From positions 1-33,570 of the IMG/VR virus record IMGVR_UViG_3300025237_000013: DNA of 33,570 bases; one strand, given 5' to 3'. Under the pieces are notes generated by a model that saw only the letters and a program-made list of their open reading frames with translations, was not told the DNA's origin and made no database searches. This DNA comes from a virus. Made by a program: the position numbers and the translations under genes. Below are positions 27,549 through 33,570 of the stretch, in pieces. Every line of letters begins with the position of its first letter. Position 1 is the first letter of the stretch.

Positions 27549-28472
27549 TTATGCGTATCTTACAATTTCAGCTCCGTAACCGAAAGCAACTGCTGCTGTA
27601 AATTTCATGATTACTCTAACATTGTCATCTCCTAATGTAGCAGAAGTGTCAATCACTTGCACTTGCTCGATATCGTTTCCTATATTTGTTCCGAAAAACA
27701 AGTTAGAAGAACGTGCAGCCATCATATCACTTGAAGGTAAACCTTTCGCTAAGAATAAGTTAATACCATTAAAAGCTAATTGTGTTGGCTTACCATCTTG
27801 GTAACCACCTTGATGATAGTCAGCAGCTCCTAAAGCTGTTACATAATGTCTGTAAACATTTGTAGGAACATAGATATTTAAATCTTCTTCCATTCTGATT
27901 GTGTCTGGGATAGCTTCTTCCACTTTTTTCAATTCTGCAATCACATTTGTAGCGCTTATAGTAGTTCCTGTTACATCAATAACATCACCATCAGCTAAAG
28001 CTAATACCATTAAGCCATCATACTGTCCAGCTGTTGCATTAACACCTTGCCAAATGTTGCTTTCGTTTCTTGTAGCTACTTGTTTTACAACTTGCTCAAC
28101 TAAGTAAGATTGAAAATTAGGTGCTAAAGAATCACTTGCTCCGTAACCGTTTTGTAAAGCATTCCAAGTTGCTTGGTAATCTGCTTTACAAAGCTCTAAG
28201 TTTACCTTAAAGTTTTCTGGTGCTAATGTTTTATCACTTAAAGTGATTGTTGAAGTATCTGAAAAATCACAAGACGCGTTCTTTACTAAGTCTGCTGATA
28301 AATCCAAAGTTTGAATTTCCCATTTGTAATCGATACCTGGTACTACTGTTAAACCTCCGTTTGCAATAGTAGATGCTCCTAATAGAGCTGCTGATATAAA
28401 GCTATCTGAAGCCTTACCTGCGTAATTTTGACTAACTGTTGAAGTTGTCGCTAATTTAATTTCTGAACTCAT
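27549..28472 (-). CDS. Major capsid protein
   Basis: 307 aa. The N-terminal region (ASDSFISAALLGASTIANGG) is followed by a beta/alpha body, LVEQVVKQVATRNESNIWQG (spine-helix-like), MEEDLNIYVPTNVYRHYVTA, FNGINLFLAKGLPSSDMMAA and the end VIMKFTAAVAFGYGAEIVRY. Order and length resemble HK97-fold capsid proteins of Bacteroidetes phages. The gene starts 17 nt inside the scaffold-like gene and is followed by a strong hairpin. Position after protease and scaffold genes is diagnostic. Confidence 0.82.
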   Translation of the reverse strand: MSSEIKLATTSTVSQNYAGKASDSFISAALLGASTIANGGLTVVPGIDYKWEIQTLDLSADLVKNASCDFSDTSTITLSDKTLAPENFKVNLELCKADYQATWNALQNGYGASDSLAPNFQSYLVEQVVKQVATRNESNIWQGVNATAGQYDGLMVLALADGDVIDVTGTTISATNVIAELKKVEEAIPDTIRMEEDLNIYVPTNVYRHYVTALGAADYHQGGYQDGKPTQLAFNGINLFLAKGLPSSDMMAARSSNLFFGTNIGNDIEQVQVIDTSATLGDDNVRVIMKFTAAVAFGYGAEIVRYA

Positions 28473-29118
28473 TTTTATTTGTTTTATAAAAGTTATTTAA
28501 CATATCGGTAACTCTATCTCCTGTAGTCTTTCTACGATTCGCTCCGATTATGTTCATTTTTATTTCTTCTGTTTCTTTAGCTTCTGGAGAAGAATTAATC
28601 TTCTTAGATGCTGGTACTGATTCTAATTCTGTTTTTAAATTTTCTACTGATGAAAGCAATTCAGCCTTTTCAGTTTCGTGCTTATTTAAAATTTCTTCAT
28701 CGTGAGATGTAAGCATTGATTTAATTTCGTTTATAGCATTTTCAAAATCTGCTACTGTAACAAATTCCGATGCTTGTTCAACTTCTTCTGGTGCTTCATC
28801 TTCAGCTGGTGCATCACCTACTGATTCAATAACCCCTTCTTCAGCAACTACTAATACTCTACCATCCTCTAAAGTATAATCACCAACTGGTACTGCTACT
28901 CTTTCGTCTTCTGAAACGATAAACACATCTTGTCCTGCTTCAAATGATTCTGCTTCTAATACAGTTCCATTTTCTAAAGTTTGTGCTTCTAATTTAGTTT
29001 CAACTTCTTTAGCTTCTACAACTTCTTCGGTTTTAACTTCCTCTAATTTAGTTTCTTCGACTTCTTTCGATAATCCAAGAATGTCCATTATCTTTTTTAT
29101 TTTACTGTTTGCTTCCAT
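28456..29118 (-). CDS. Scaffold-like protein preceding the capsid gene
   Basis: 220 aa, extremely Glu-rich. Residues 1-60 are helical (SKIKKIMDILGLSKEVEETK, repeats of EE/VE), the middle is an acidic beta segment (VPVGDYTLEDGRVLVVAEEG), and residues about 120-165 form a probable coiled coil (EILNKHETEKAELLSSVENL). The end, SPEAKETEEIKMNIIGANRR KTTGDRVTDMLNNFYKTNKN, is basic, as expected for a capsid-binding tail. This composition and the position directly before the capsid gene identify a scaffolding protein. It starts at a leaderless-type late promoter. Confidence 0.72.
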   Translation of the reverse strand: MEANSKIKKIMDILGLSKEVEETKLEEVKTEEVVEAKEVETKLEAQTLENGTVLEAESFEAGQDVFIVSEDERVAVPVGDYTLEDGRVLVVAEEGVIESVGDAPAEDEAPEEVEQASEFVTVADFENAINEIKSMLTSHDEEILNKHETEKAELLSSVENLKTELESVPASKKINSSPEAKETEEIKMNIIGANRRKTTGDRVTDMLNNFYKTNKNEFRN

Positions 29119-29151
29119 ATTAATAAGACTATTTAAAATTTGTTTGTTATA
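29119..29151 (-). promoter_or_regulatory. Late ECF-like promoter P29118 (scaffold-capsid)
   Basis: Minus strand TATAAC (29151-29146), 16 nt, GTCTTATTAAT (29129-29119), then ATG. Confidence 0.7.
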
Positions 29152-29157
29152 TTTTCG

Positions 29158-29925
29158 TTAAACTGATGTTATTTTGTAAAACCATCCTGTTACTACAATA
29201 GATGCGTTTTGTGGTGATGAGAATCTAAATCGTGCTGGAAAGTTTCTTGTATTATCACTTCCTATATACATCTCATAAAATGCAATAACAGGTGTTCCTG
29301 TTGCAGCAGTCTTATAATAAACGTGAGACATTGATTTTTCAAAAGATGGTGATCCACCCTCTGCGAAACTAAATAGTAATCTAATTTCTTGTGCTGCTAG
29401 GTTTGTTATAGTTAAATCAACTCTAAAGGTAATAGTATCACCAACTTTTAAACTTGTAAAGTCAAATTTATTTGTGTCTGGTTTCCATAGCGTGTCCTTT
29501 GAATCTGGATTGTATGAATCTGTTTGAGTACCTAGAGCGTTGTTAGTTAAATAAGTTGTAGTTGCATTCCCTACGTGTGTTATAGGAGTTGATGCTGTTG
29601 CTGTATCGCTAGCATCAAACCAATATGTTTTAGTAAATTCTGCGCCTAAAGCGGCGCTAGACTTTCCCAAGCTAAGACGCGCAAAATCTCTAAATGTTGA
29701 ATTAGAGAAACTAGCGTCAGAAGCATTTACGGCTTCAGATACAAGAACTGAATACAATAATCTATTTACTTTGTTATTTATGGAATAAAAAGAAATCTTA
29801 TTATTTGTATTTAATTCGTTTGATCTAAAATATACAATTCTTGCTGGTATTTCAAACTCAACTACACTTGTATCGGTGTCAGTTACTACTAAAGATGAGT
29901 TTATTATTTCAATTTTTTTTGACAT
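29158..29925 (-). CDS. Putative head fibre or decoration protein
   Basis: 255 aa, beta-rich, with no catalytic motif. N-terminal half: MSKKIEIINSSLVVTDTDTS VVEFEIPARIVYFRSNE. C-terminal half: LKVGDTITFRVDLTITNLAA, FYEMYIGSDNTRNFPARFRF, ending ASIVVTGWFYKITSV. The C-terminal pattern (strands ending with 'v.v.GW.YKI') resembles TNF-like or fibre-head domains on virion surfaces. It lies between protease and scaffold, a place where decoration or head-fibre genes occur. The ATG overlaps the protease stop by one base. Confidence 0.5.
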   Translation of the reverse strand: MSKKIEIINSSLVVTDTDTSVVEFEIPARIVYFRSNELNTNNKISFYSINNKVNRLLYSVLVSEAVNASDASFSNSTFRDFARLSLGKSSAALGAEFTKTYWFDASDTATASTPITHVGNATTTYLTNNALGTQTDSYNPDSKDTLWKPDTNKFDFTSLKVGDTITFRVDLTITNLAAQEIRLLFSFAEGGSPSFEKSMSHVYYKTAATGTPVIAFYEMYIGSDNTRNFPARFRFSSPQNASIVVTGWFYKITSV

Positions 29926-30491
29926 TATTCTAGTATTATTTTTTTAATTTGTTCCAATATAGATTCATCTTTAGATTGCTCTATTGCTTTATCTGCGAAA
30001 AACCCTTCTATGCTAAATCCTTTTATCTCTCCGCTCTTTGCTTTCTGATAAATTTCTTCATTATCTACTTTCATAGATACCATCCAAGTTCCAACAGGTA
30101 CGCTTAAACCGTAGTGATTAGATTTATCTTTAATAGTGTCTTCTACTATCCAAGATTCTACAACTGTAATTCCTTCTATCTTTGTAGCGTGTTCTAAAGT
30201 GCTTTCTTTTTGATGTCCTTTCTTTAGGAATAATTCACTACCTTTCCTTACTGTTGACTTGCTAAAGAAGATATGAAACTCCTTACCTTCTTTTACCCTA
30301 AGAATTGCTTTATCTGGAATTAATGCAGCACCAAGTAAGATTCTTTTCTCTTTATCTACCTCTACTAACTTAACTTCTTTGCTTAACATTAAGAAATCAG
30401 ACTCTATTGCAGGGTTTTCAACTAAAGAAATAGCGTTGATACCGCCTAATTCTTCGTCTTCATCTATAAACATTTCAATTATATCGTTCAT
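29925..30491 (-). CDS. Prohead protease, XkdF-like (Peptidase S78_2 type)
   Basis: 188 aa. Features of XkdF-type phage proteases: acidic N-terminus ending GGINAISLVENPAIESDF, strand RILLGAALIPDKAILRV, EFHIFFSKSTVRKGSELFLK, GITVVESWIVEDTIKDKSNH YGLSVPVGTWMVSMKVDNEE, and KSGEIKGFSIEGFF. 'ES(W)IVEDT.KDKS...G..VP.GTW...MKV.......V..GE.KGFSIEG' is the signature of the family. It should mature the capsid by cleaving scaffold. It leads the head unit under promoter P30491. Confidence 0.85.
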   Translation of the reverse strand: MNDIIEMFIDEDEELGGINAISLVENPAIESDFLMLSKEVKLVEVDKEKRILLGAALIPDKAILRVKEGKEFHIFFSKSTVRKGSELFLKKGHQKESTLEHATKIEGITVVESWIVEDTIKDKSNHYGLSVPVGTWMVSMKVDNEEIYQKAKSGEIKGFSIEGFFADKAIEQSKDESILEQIKKIILE

Positions 30492-30523
30492 GTTAATAAG
30501 ACTTATATTTTTTATTTGTTATA
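30492..30523 (-). promoter_or_regulatory. Late ECF-like promoter P30491 (head protease unit)
   Basis: Minus strand TATAAC (30523-30518), 15 nt, GTCTTATTAAC (30502-30492), then ATG. Confidence 0.68.
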
Positions 30524-30546
30524 TTTTCAAAATAAATGCTAAAAAA

Positions 30547-30578
30547 CTTGTGTAGTATATAAAAGGCATGTATCTTTG
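30547..30578 (+). promoter_or_regulatory. Host-type promoter of moron 2
   Basis: CTTG (30547-30550), 20 nt beginning TGTAGTA, TATCTTTG (30571-30578), 29 nt before the ATG at 30608. The leader GTATAAGCAATAA...TAGAAATTATGACA is shared with the promoter region of the minus-strand gene at 3648. Confidence 0.75.
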
Positions 30579-30607
30579 TATAAGCAATAAGTAAAACACT
30601 AGAAATT

Positions 30608-30877
30608 ATGACAGAATTAGAGCAAATTAAAAAAATAGGAAAGGTTACAAAAATAGGTATCGGTTCTTACTTATATACTGGATCAACTTTTATTATCGAA
30701 TTAGAAAAAAGTGAAGATGGTTTTAATTACTGGGCAATAGTAGAACAAACTCTTAAAATTAAAAAGAACTCTATAAAAGACGAAATTAAAAGTGAAATTG
30801 AATTTTCGCAATTTGATACAAAGGGATGTTTAGTAGGTTTCTTAAAAAATTATGACCATCACTTTAGTCAAAAATAA
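30608..30877 (+). CDS. Moron-like unknown protein (89 aa)
   Basis: 89 aa, MTELEQIKKIGKVTKIGIGS YLYTGSTFIIELEKSEDGFN YWAIVEQTLKIKKN..., beta-rich N-terminal half (possible small sheet) and a helical C-terminal part (DTKGCLVGFLKNYDHHFSQK). Unrecognised. It has its own host-type promoter (30547-30578) and a bidirectional terminator (30886-30920), on the strand opposite to the late genes. It is placed immediately upstream of late promoter P30491, like the other two solitary small genes. Confidence 0.75.
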   Translation: MTELEQIKKIGKVTKIGIGSYLYTGSTFIIELEKSEDGFNYWAIVEQTLKIKKNSIKDEIKSEIEFSQFDTKGCLVGFLKNYDHHFSQK

Positions 30878-30885
30878 TAATAAAT

Positions 30886-30920
30886 ATAAAAACCCTACTA
30901 TTAACTTAGTGGGGTTTTTT
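30886..30920. terminator. Bidirectional terminator between moron 2 and tape measure gene
   Basis: AAAAACCCTACTA / TAGTGGGGTTTTTT with a 6-nt loop (one T-G pair), A run before and T run after. It ends the tail operon on the minus strand and the moron on the plus strand. Confidence 0.82.
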
Positions 30921-30921
30921 A

Positions 30922-32766
30922 TTACCCAAAACTTGCTGTACTTTCTTTAGCTCTATCTAAAGCCATCTGCGATGAAATCTCTGTACTTACAACAAATGCT
31001 TGTACAGGTTGTTGCGTTTGATTAGCTACACTTGTTGCTAATTGATTTGTATCGCTTGTTCCCACAACGTTAAACTGTGGTGCTGCTGCTTGTACTGGTG
31101 CTGTTATAGAACTCGCACTTGGAGCTGAACCACCAACGCCACCACCAACAGGGTTAGGAGTTGATAATATACCTTTAACTTGTGATAATCCAAATAAACC
31201 TGTTGCTATTGCCTGTGGTATATTAAAAGGAGCTGGTACTGTTGCTAGTGTTTTAGTTATTGCGTTCTTAGTATTCCATATTGCCTGTGCAACTGCAACC
31301 GCTTTACCAACCGCACTCTCTCTACCTACTATACCGATAACTGCATTAGCTGACATATTCATAGTCTTTAACTTAGCATCTGCTGTTTTATTTTCTAATA
31401 CTTCCTCTGTTTTGTTTTGTTTTTCTATTACCTTTTCTTTTTTGTCAGCATAGAAATTTCTAATCTTTTGCTTTTGTGCTTCGTTAGCATCTAGCTTTTC
31501 TAAATCTCTAATTCTATCTGCTTCTTCTTTCTCTAATTTTATAAGTTCATTTTCTTCTGCAATAACTCCATACTTATCGACAATAGCTTTTACTGATAGT
31601 ATTTTCTTTTCTTCTGCTGTTGCAGCTTCAATAGCTTTTTTCTCGTCAATTACTCTTTGTGTTTCAATAGCTTTTAGCTTCGCGTCTTCAATAGCTTTTA
31701 TACCAGATTTTTCTTCGTTCTGAAATGTAGTTAAAGAAGTTTGTAGTCTTTTCTGTAAGTTTAATTTAGCAGTATCTAATTGAATACCCTTTGCTTTTAA
31801 ATTAGCAACTTTGTTTAAATCATCTTTAGTACTTCCTGATAATTTATTTTCTTCTACTTGTGCATCTAATCTTAATTTATTTGCAGCAACTTCTTTGGCT
31901 GCTATTTCTTCAGAAATTAAAGATGCTTCTTTTAAAAATGCAATTCTTTCTGTTGCGTTAAACTTATCCCTTTGCTCTGATTTAAATCTAAGCTCTGCAA
32001 TATTTTGATCCGCTTTTGCTCTTTCAACAATTAAAGCACGTTCTATCTTATCTGCCTTTGCTCTTTTGTCTGCAATATCAGCCGCTATCCTACCCTCTTT
32101 TACAACCTCATTACTAAATTCTTTTACTGAATTTGTTACTTTATCTAAAGTGTCTTTAACACCTGTTAACGTATCAACATAAGAACTACCAGCTTTTTTA
32201 GCATCTTCTAAAGCTCCACTAAAATCACCACTAAATACTTTCTTAAATGCACTACCTAAAAAACCAATAGTGTCTAATATTGCATCAAATCTATTTGTTA
32301 TGTTTTCTACTATTAAATCTTTAAAAGCTAACAAGGCTTTTTTAGGACTTGTAAAAACAGTTATTATTTTATCACCTAAGTCAGCTAATAAATCTACAAG
32401 GTTTCCTGTTACAGAACCTATAACACCCATTATTTTAGCAAACTTATTTTGTCCTTCTTCTGAATTTGTAAATGCTTTTCTTACAGCTAATATAGCAAGT
32501 AGTAACGCACCAATTCCAGTTCCTATAATAGCCAAACGCATTAATTTAAAACCTCCGTTAACGCCTTTTATAGAAGCAGACATTGCTTTAAATTTAGATA
32601 CAGCACCACCAGTAACTTTATCTAAAGTTCCACCCATCTCACCAGATGATTTTTTTACGTCTTTCGTTCCTTTCTCAACACCTTGAACTGATCCTTTAAG
32701 TTTGTTTACGTCTTTAACAGATTTATCTGTTTTAGCTTCTATTATTATTGTTTTCTTAATTGCCAT
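30922..32766 (-). CDS. Tape measure protein
   Basis: 614 aa. Starts MAIKKTIIIEAKTDKSVKDV NKLKGSVQGV, has a hydrophobic block early (LMRLAIIGTGIGALLLAILA) and a second glycine/alanine-rich hydrophobic region at about 490-540 (AVAVAQAIWNTKNAITKTLA, PQAIATGLFGLSQVKGIL). The long middle is a Lys/Glu/Ala coiled coil (EEKKILSVKAIVDKYGVIAE, LEKLDANEAQKQKIRNFYAD). This is the layout of a siphovirus tape measure. At 614 residues it is short, so the tail should be short for a siphovirus. Last gene of the tail operon, before the terminator. Confidence 0.85.
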   Translation of the reverse strand: MAIKKTIIIEAKTDKSVKDVNKLKGSVQGVEKGTKDVKKSSGEMGGTLDKVTGGAVSKFKAMSASIKGVNGGFKLMRLAIIGTGIGALLLAILAVRKAFTNSEEGQNKFAKIMGVIGSVTGNLVDLLADLGDKIITVFTSPKKALLAFKDLIVENITNRFDAILDTIGFLGSAFKKVFSGDFSGALEDAKKAGSSYVDTLTGVKDTLDKVTNSVKEFSNEVVKEGRIAADIADKRAKADKIERALIVERAKADQNIAELRFKSEQRDKFNATERIAFLKEASLISEEIAAKEVAANKLRLDAQVEENKLSGSTKDDLNKVANLKAKGIQLDTAKLNLQKRLQTSLTTFQNEEKSGIKAIEDAKLKAIETQRVIDEKKAIEAATAEEKKILSVKAIVDKYGVIAEENELIKLEKEEADRIRDLEKLDANEAQKQKIRNFYADKKEKVIEKQNKTEEVLENKTADAKLKTMNMSANAVIGIVGRESAVGKAVAVAQAIWNTKNAITKTLATVPAPFNIPQAIATGLFGLSQVKGILSTPNPVGGGVGGSAPSASSITAPVQAAAPQFNVVGTSDTNQLATSVANQTQQPVQAFVVSTEISSQMALDRAKESTASFG

Positions 32767-32900
32767 AGTTTTCTTTTTACAACATCTTTAGCTTCTCTAA
32801 AAGTGTTTGGTGCTTTATTTATTCCTTTTGCTATATCTATGTTTTCTGAAACACCGAAATAACTATCTTGTTTTAATAGTGTAATTATATTTTTAAACAT
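32745..32900 (-). CDS. Small protein between tail-tip and tape measure genes (51 aa)
   Basis: 51 aa, MFKNIITLLKQDSYFGVSEN IDIAKGINKAPNTFREAKDV VKRKLWQLRKQ. Its ATG overlaps the stop of the tail protein (ATGTTTAA), and its 3' end overlaps the tape measure start by 22 nt, so it is firmly embedded in the operon. A basic helical C-terminus. Function unknown; possibly a tape-measure-associated factor. Confidence 0.65.
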   Translation of the reverse strand: MFKNIITLLKQDSYFGVSENIDIAKGINKAPNTFREAKDVVKRKLWQLRKQ

Positions 32901-33570
32901 CGTTTAATAATTCTAGTTGGACTTTACCATTTGTTAAATTGGCTCTCATTTTATTTATTATATATTTTCTGCTCATTATAATTATTTTATCATTTAATTT
33001 TAAAGTACTTAAAATATGCTGTGGTATAATAGCTTTAAATTTAAACACTCTCCTTTTACTATTATATAAATCTGTAATATAGGTTTGCCAATAGTTAGCA
33101 TATAAACTTTCTAATTGCGATGATTGTGTCCAAGTGCTTATTTCACTACCAAAATTTAAACTATTTGTAATAGCTCCATTTGTTAAAGCGTTCTCTTGTC
33201 CTACATTGTTATAGGTTAATACCTCGCTTCTAGCTCCTGCATCACTTATAAAAGCTAAAGCATTTGTTACAGTTGTTAAAGTAGTAACACCCTTATTATA
33301 AAATATAAAAGGCTCTATCTCTACACTCTCTAATTTATCATCTATAATTTTACCTACGTGTGTATCTGATAAAACACCATCTGTCTGGCTGCTCATTCTT
33401 TCCATCATAACATTCTCAAATTCAGAACTGATAGTTAACTCCCCACCATCGTAAGTGAAGTTAGCTTCTAAATCTCCATAATTTACAGCGTTTGTATCTT
33501 GATATTGTTGGTTTAAAATAGTATCTCCATCTACATATTCAAATGATATAGTCTTATTTAAATTTGGTCT
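32893..33570 (-). CDS. Tail protein, C-terminal part (cut by window edge)
   Basis: 225 codons in frame from the edge (RPNLNKTISFEYVDGDTILN ...) to the stop at 32893. The methionine at 33408 is internal, as the frame stays open to the edge. Beta-rich with NVMMERMSSQTDGVLSDTHV, KLESVEIEPFIFYNKG, and the end RRVFKFKAIIPQHILSTLKL NDKIIIMSRKYIINKMRANL. The final block ('Y.INK...NL..G..KLEL') is typical of tail-tip proteins that precede tape measure genes in Bacteroidetes phages. It most likely continues the gene at 1-1273, with a short missing segment. Confidence 0.7.
   Translation of the reverse strand, partial: RPNLNKTISFEYVDGDTILNQQYQDTNAVNYGDLEANFTYDGGELTISSEFENVMMERMSSQTDGVLSDTHVGKIIDDKLESVEIEPFIFYNKGVTTLTTVTNALAFISDAGARSEVLTYNNVGQENALTNGAITNSLNFGSEISTWTQSSQLESLYANYWQTYITDLYNSKRRVFKFKAIIPQHILSTLKLNDKIIIMSRKYIINKMRANLTNGKVQLELLNDV

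Noticed and set aside
33409-33570. Treating the ATG at 33408 as the start of the tail gene
   Set aside because: The frame stays open to the edge with the same kind of sequence, so this methionine is internal.
1-33570. Integrase, excisionase, repressor or attachment site for lysogeny
   Set aside because: No tyrosine or serine recombinase, transposase or CI/Cro-like repressor was seen; the cassette array also lacks IntI. The phage is probably lytic, unless the missing segment matters.
1-33570. tRNA genes, rRNA, CRISPR arrays
   Set aside because: No cloverleaf-like segments or regularly spaced identical repeats with unique spacers were noticed; the 19060-20982 repeats are palindromic, divergent and flank ORFs.

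Overview
The window is a nearly complete genome of a tailed (siphovirus-like) dsDNA phage of a Bacteroidetes host, most likely a member of the Flavobacteriia. The reasons are the strong AT richness, many promoters of the Bacteroidetes type (TTTG or TTG, 20 nt, TAnnTTTG), almost no Shine-Dalgarno sites, and gene families usual in flavobacterial phages: a BT4734-like primase-helicase, a DnaA domain IV-like protein, a DUF6712-like connector and a DUF5675-like lysis protein. Both window edges lie inside what looks like one tail gene (N-terminal part at 1-1273, C-terminal part at 32893-33570, both minus strand). The genome is therefore probably circular or circularly permuted, with a short piece missing between the two ends.

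Layout, nearly all on the minus strand and read from high to low coordinates. (a) 30491-29158: prohead protease (XkdF-like) and a fibre-like virion protein. (b) 29118-26924: scaffold-like protein, major capsid protein, tail tube protein. (c) 26548-20999: small virion protein, portal with a C-terminal extension, connector, LamG-like adhesin, then lysis genes (membrane/holin candidates, DUF5675-like protein, unimolecular spanin). (d) 18976-9654: early and replication region with metallophosphatase, SSB-like protein, two short C5 DNA methyltransferases around a primase-helicase, DnaA-like protein, SF2 helicase and VRR-NUC nuclease, plus many small genes. (e) 9670-6089: small unknown genes and an ECF-like sigma factor (7567-8106). 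(f) 6065-3721: terminase subunits and a tail-assembly-chaperone-like gene with a probable -1 frameshift. (g) 3367 through the edge to 30922: tail genes ending with the tape measure.

Two promoter classes can be read. Early and solitary genes have host-type promoters, several sharing an extended CTTGCACAGTA -33 region. Four virion gene units (starts 3367, 26548, 29118, 30491) share TATAAC, 15-16 nt, GTCTTATTAAT joined directly to the ATG. This is the architecture of an ECF-sigma promoter (AAC...GTCT) producing leaderless mRNA, and it points to the phage's own sigma factor as the late switch. Three small genes with host-type promoters and terminators (3460-3648 minus; 26628-26852 and 30608-30877 plus) sit just upstream of three of these late promoters and look like morons.

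The most unusual part is 19060-20982. Here plus-strand small ORFs alternate with eight imperfect palindromes whose arms follow YAAC-n5-stem ... stem-n2/3-GTT. Each unit's 5' box (GTT...) is complementary to its own 3' box (...AAC), as expected for integron attC-bounded gene cassettes. No integrase is present. In three units the 5' box lies inside an ORF, always with GTT as an in-frame Val codon, so cassette exchange would swap C-terminal protein segments in frame.
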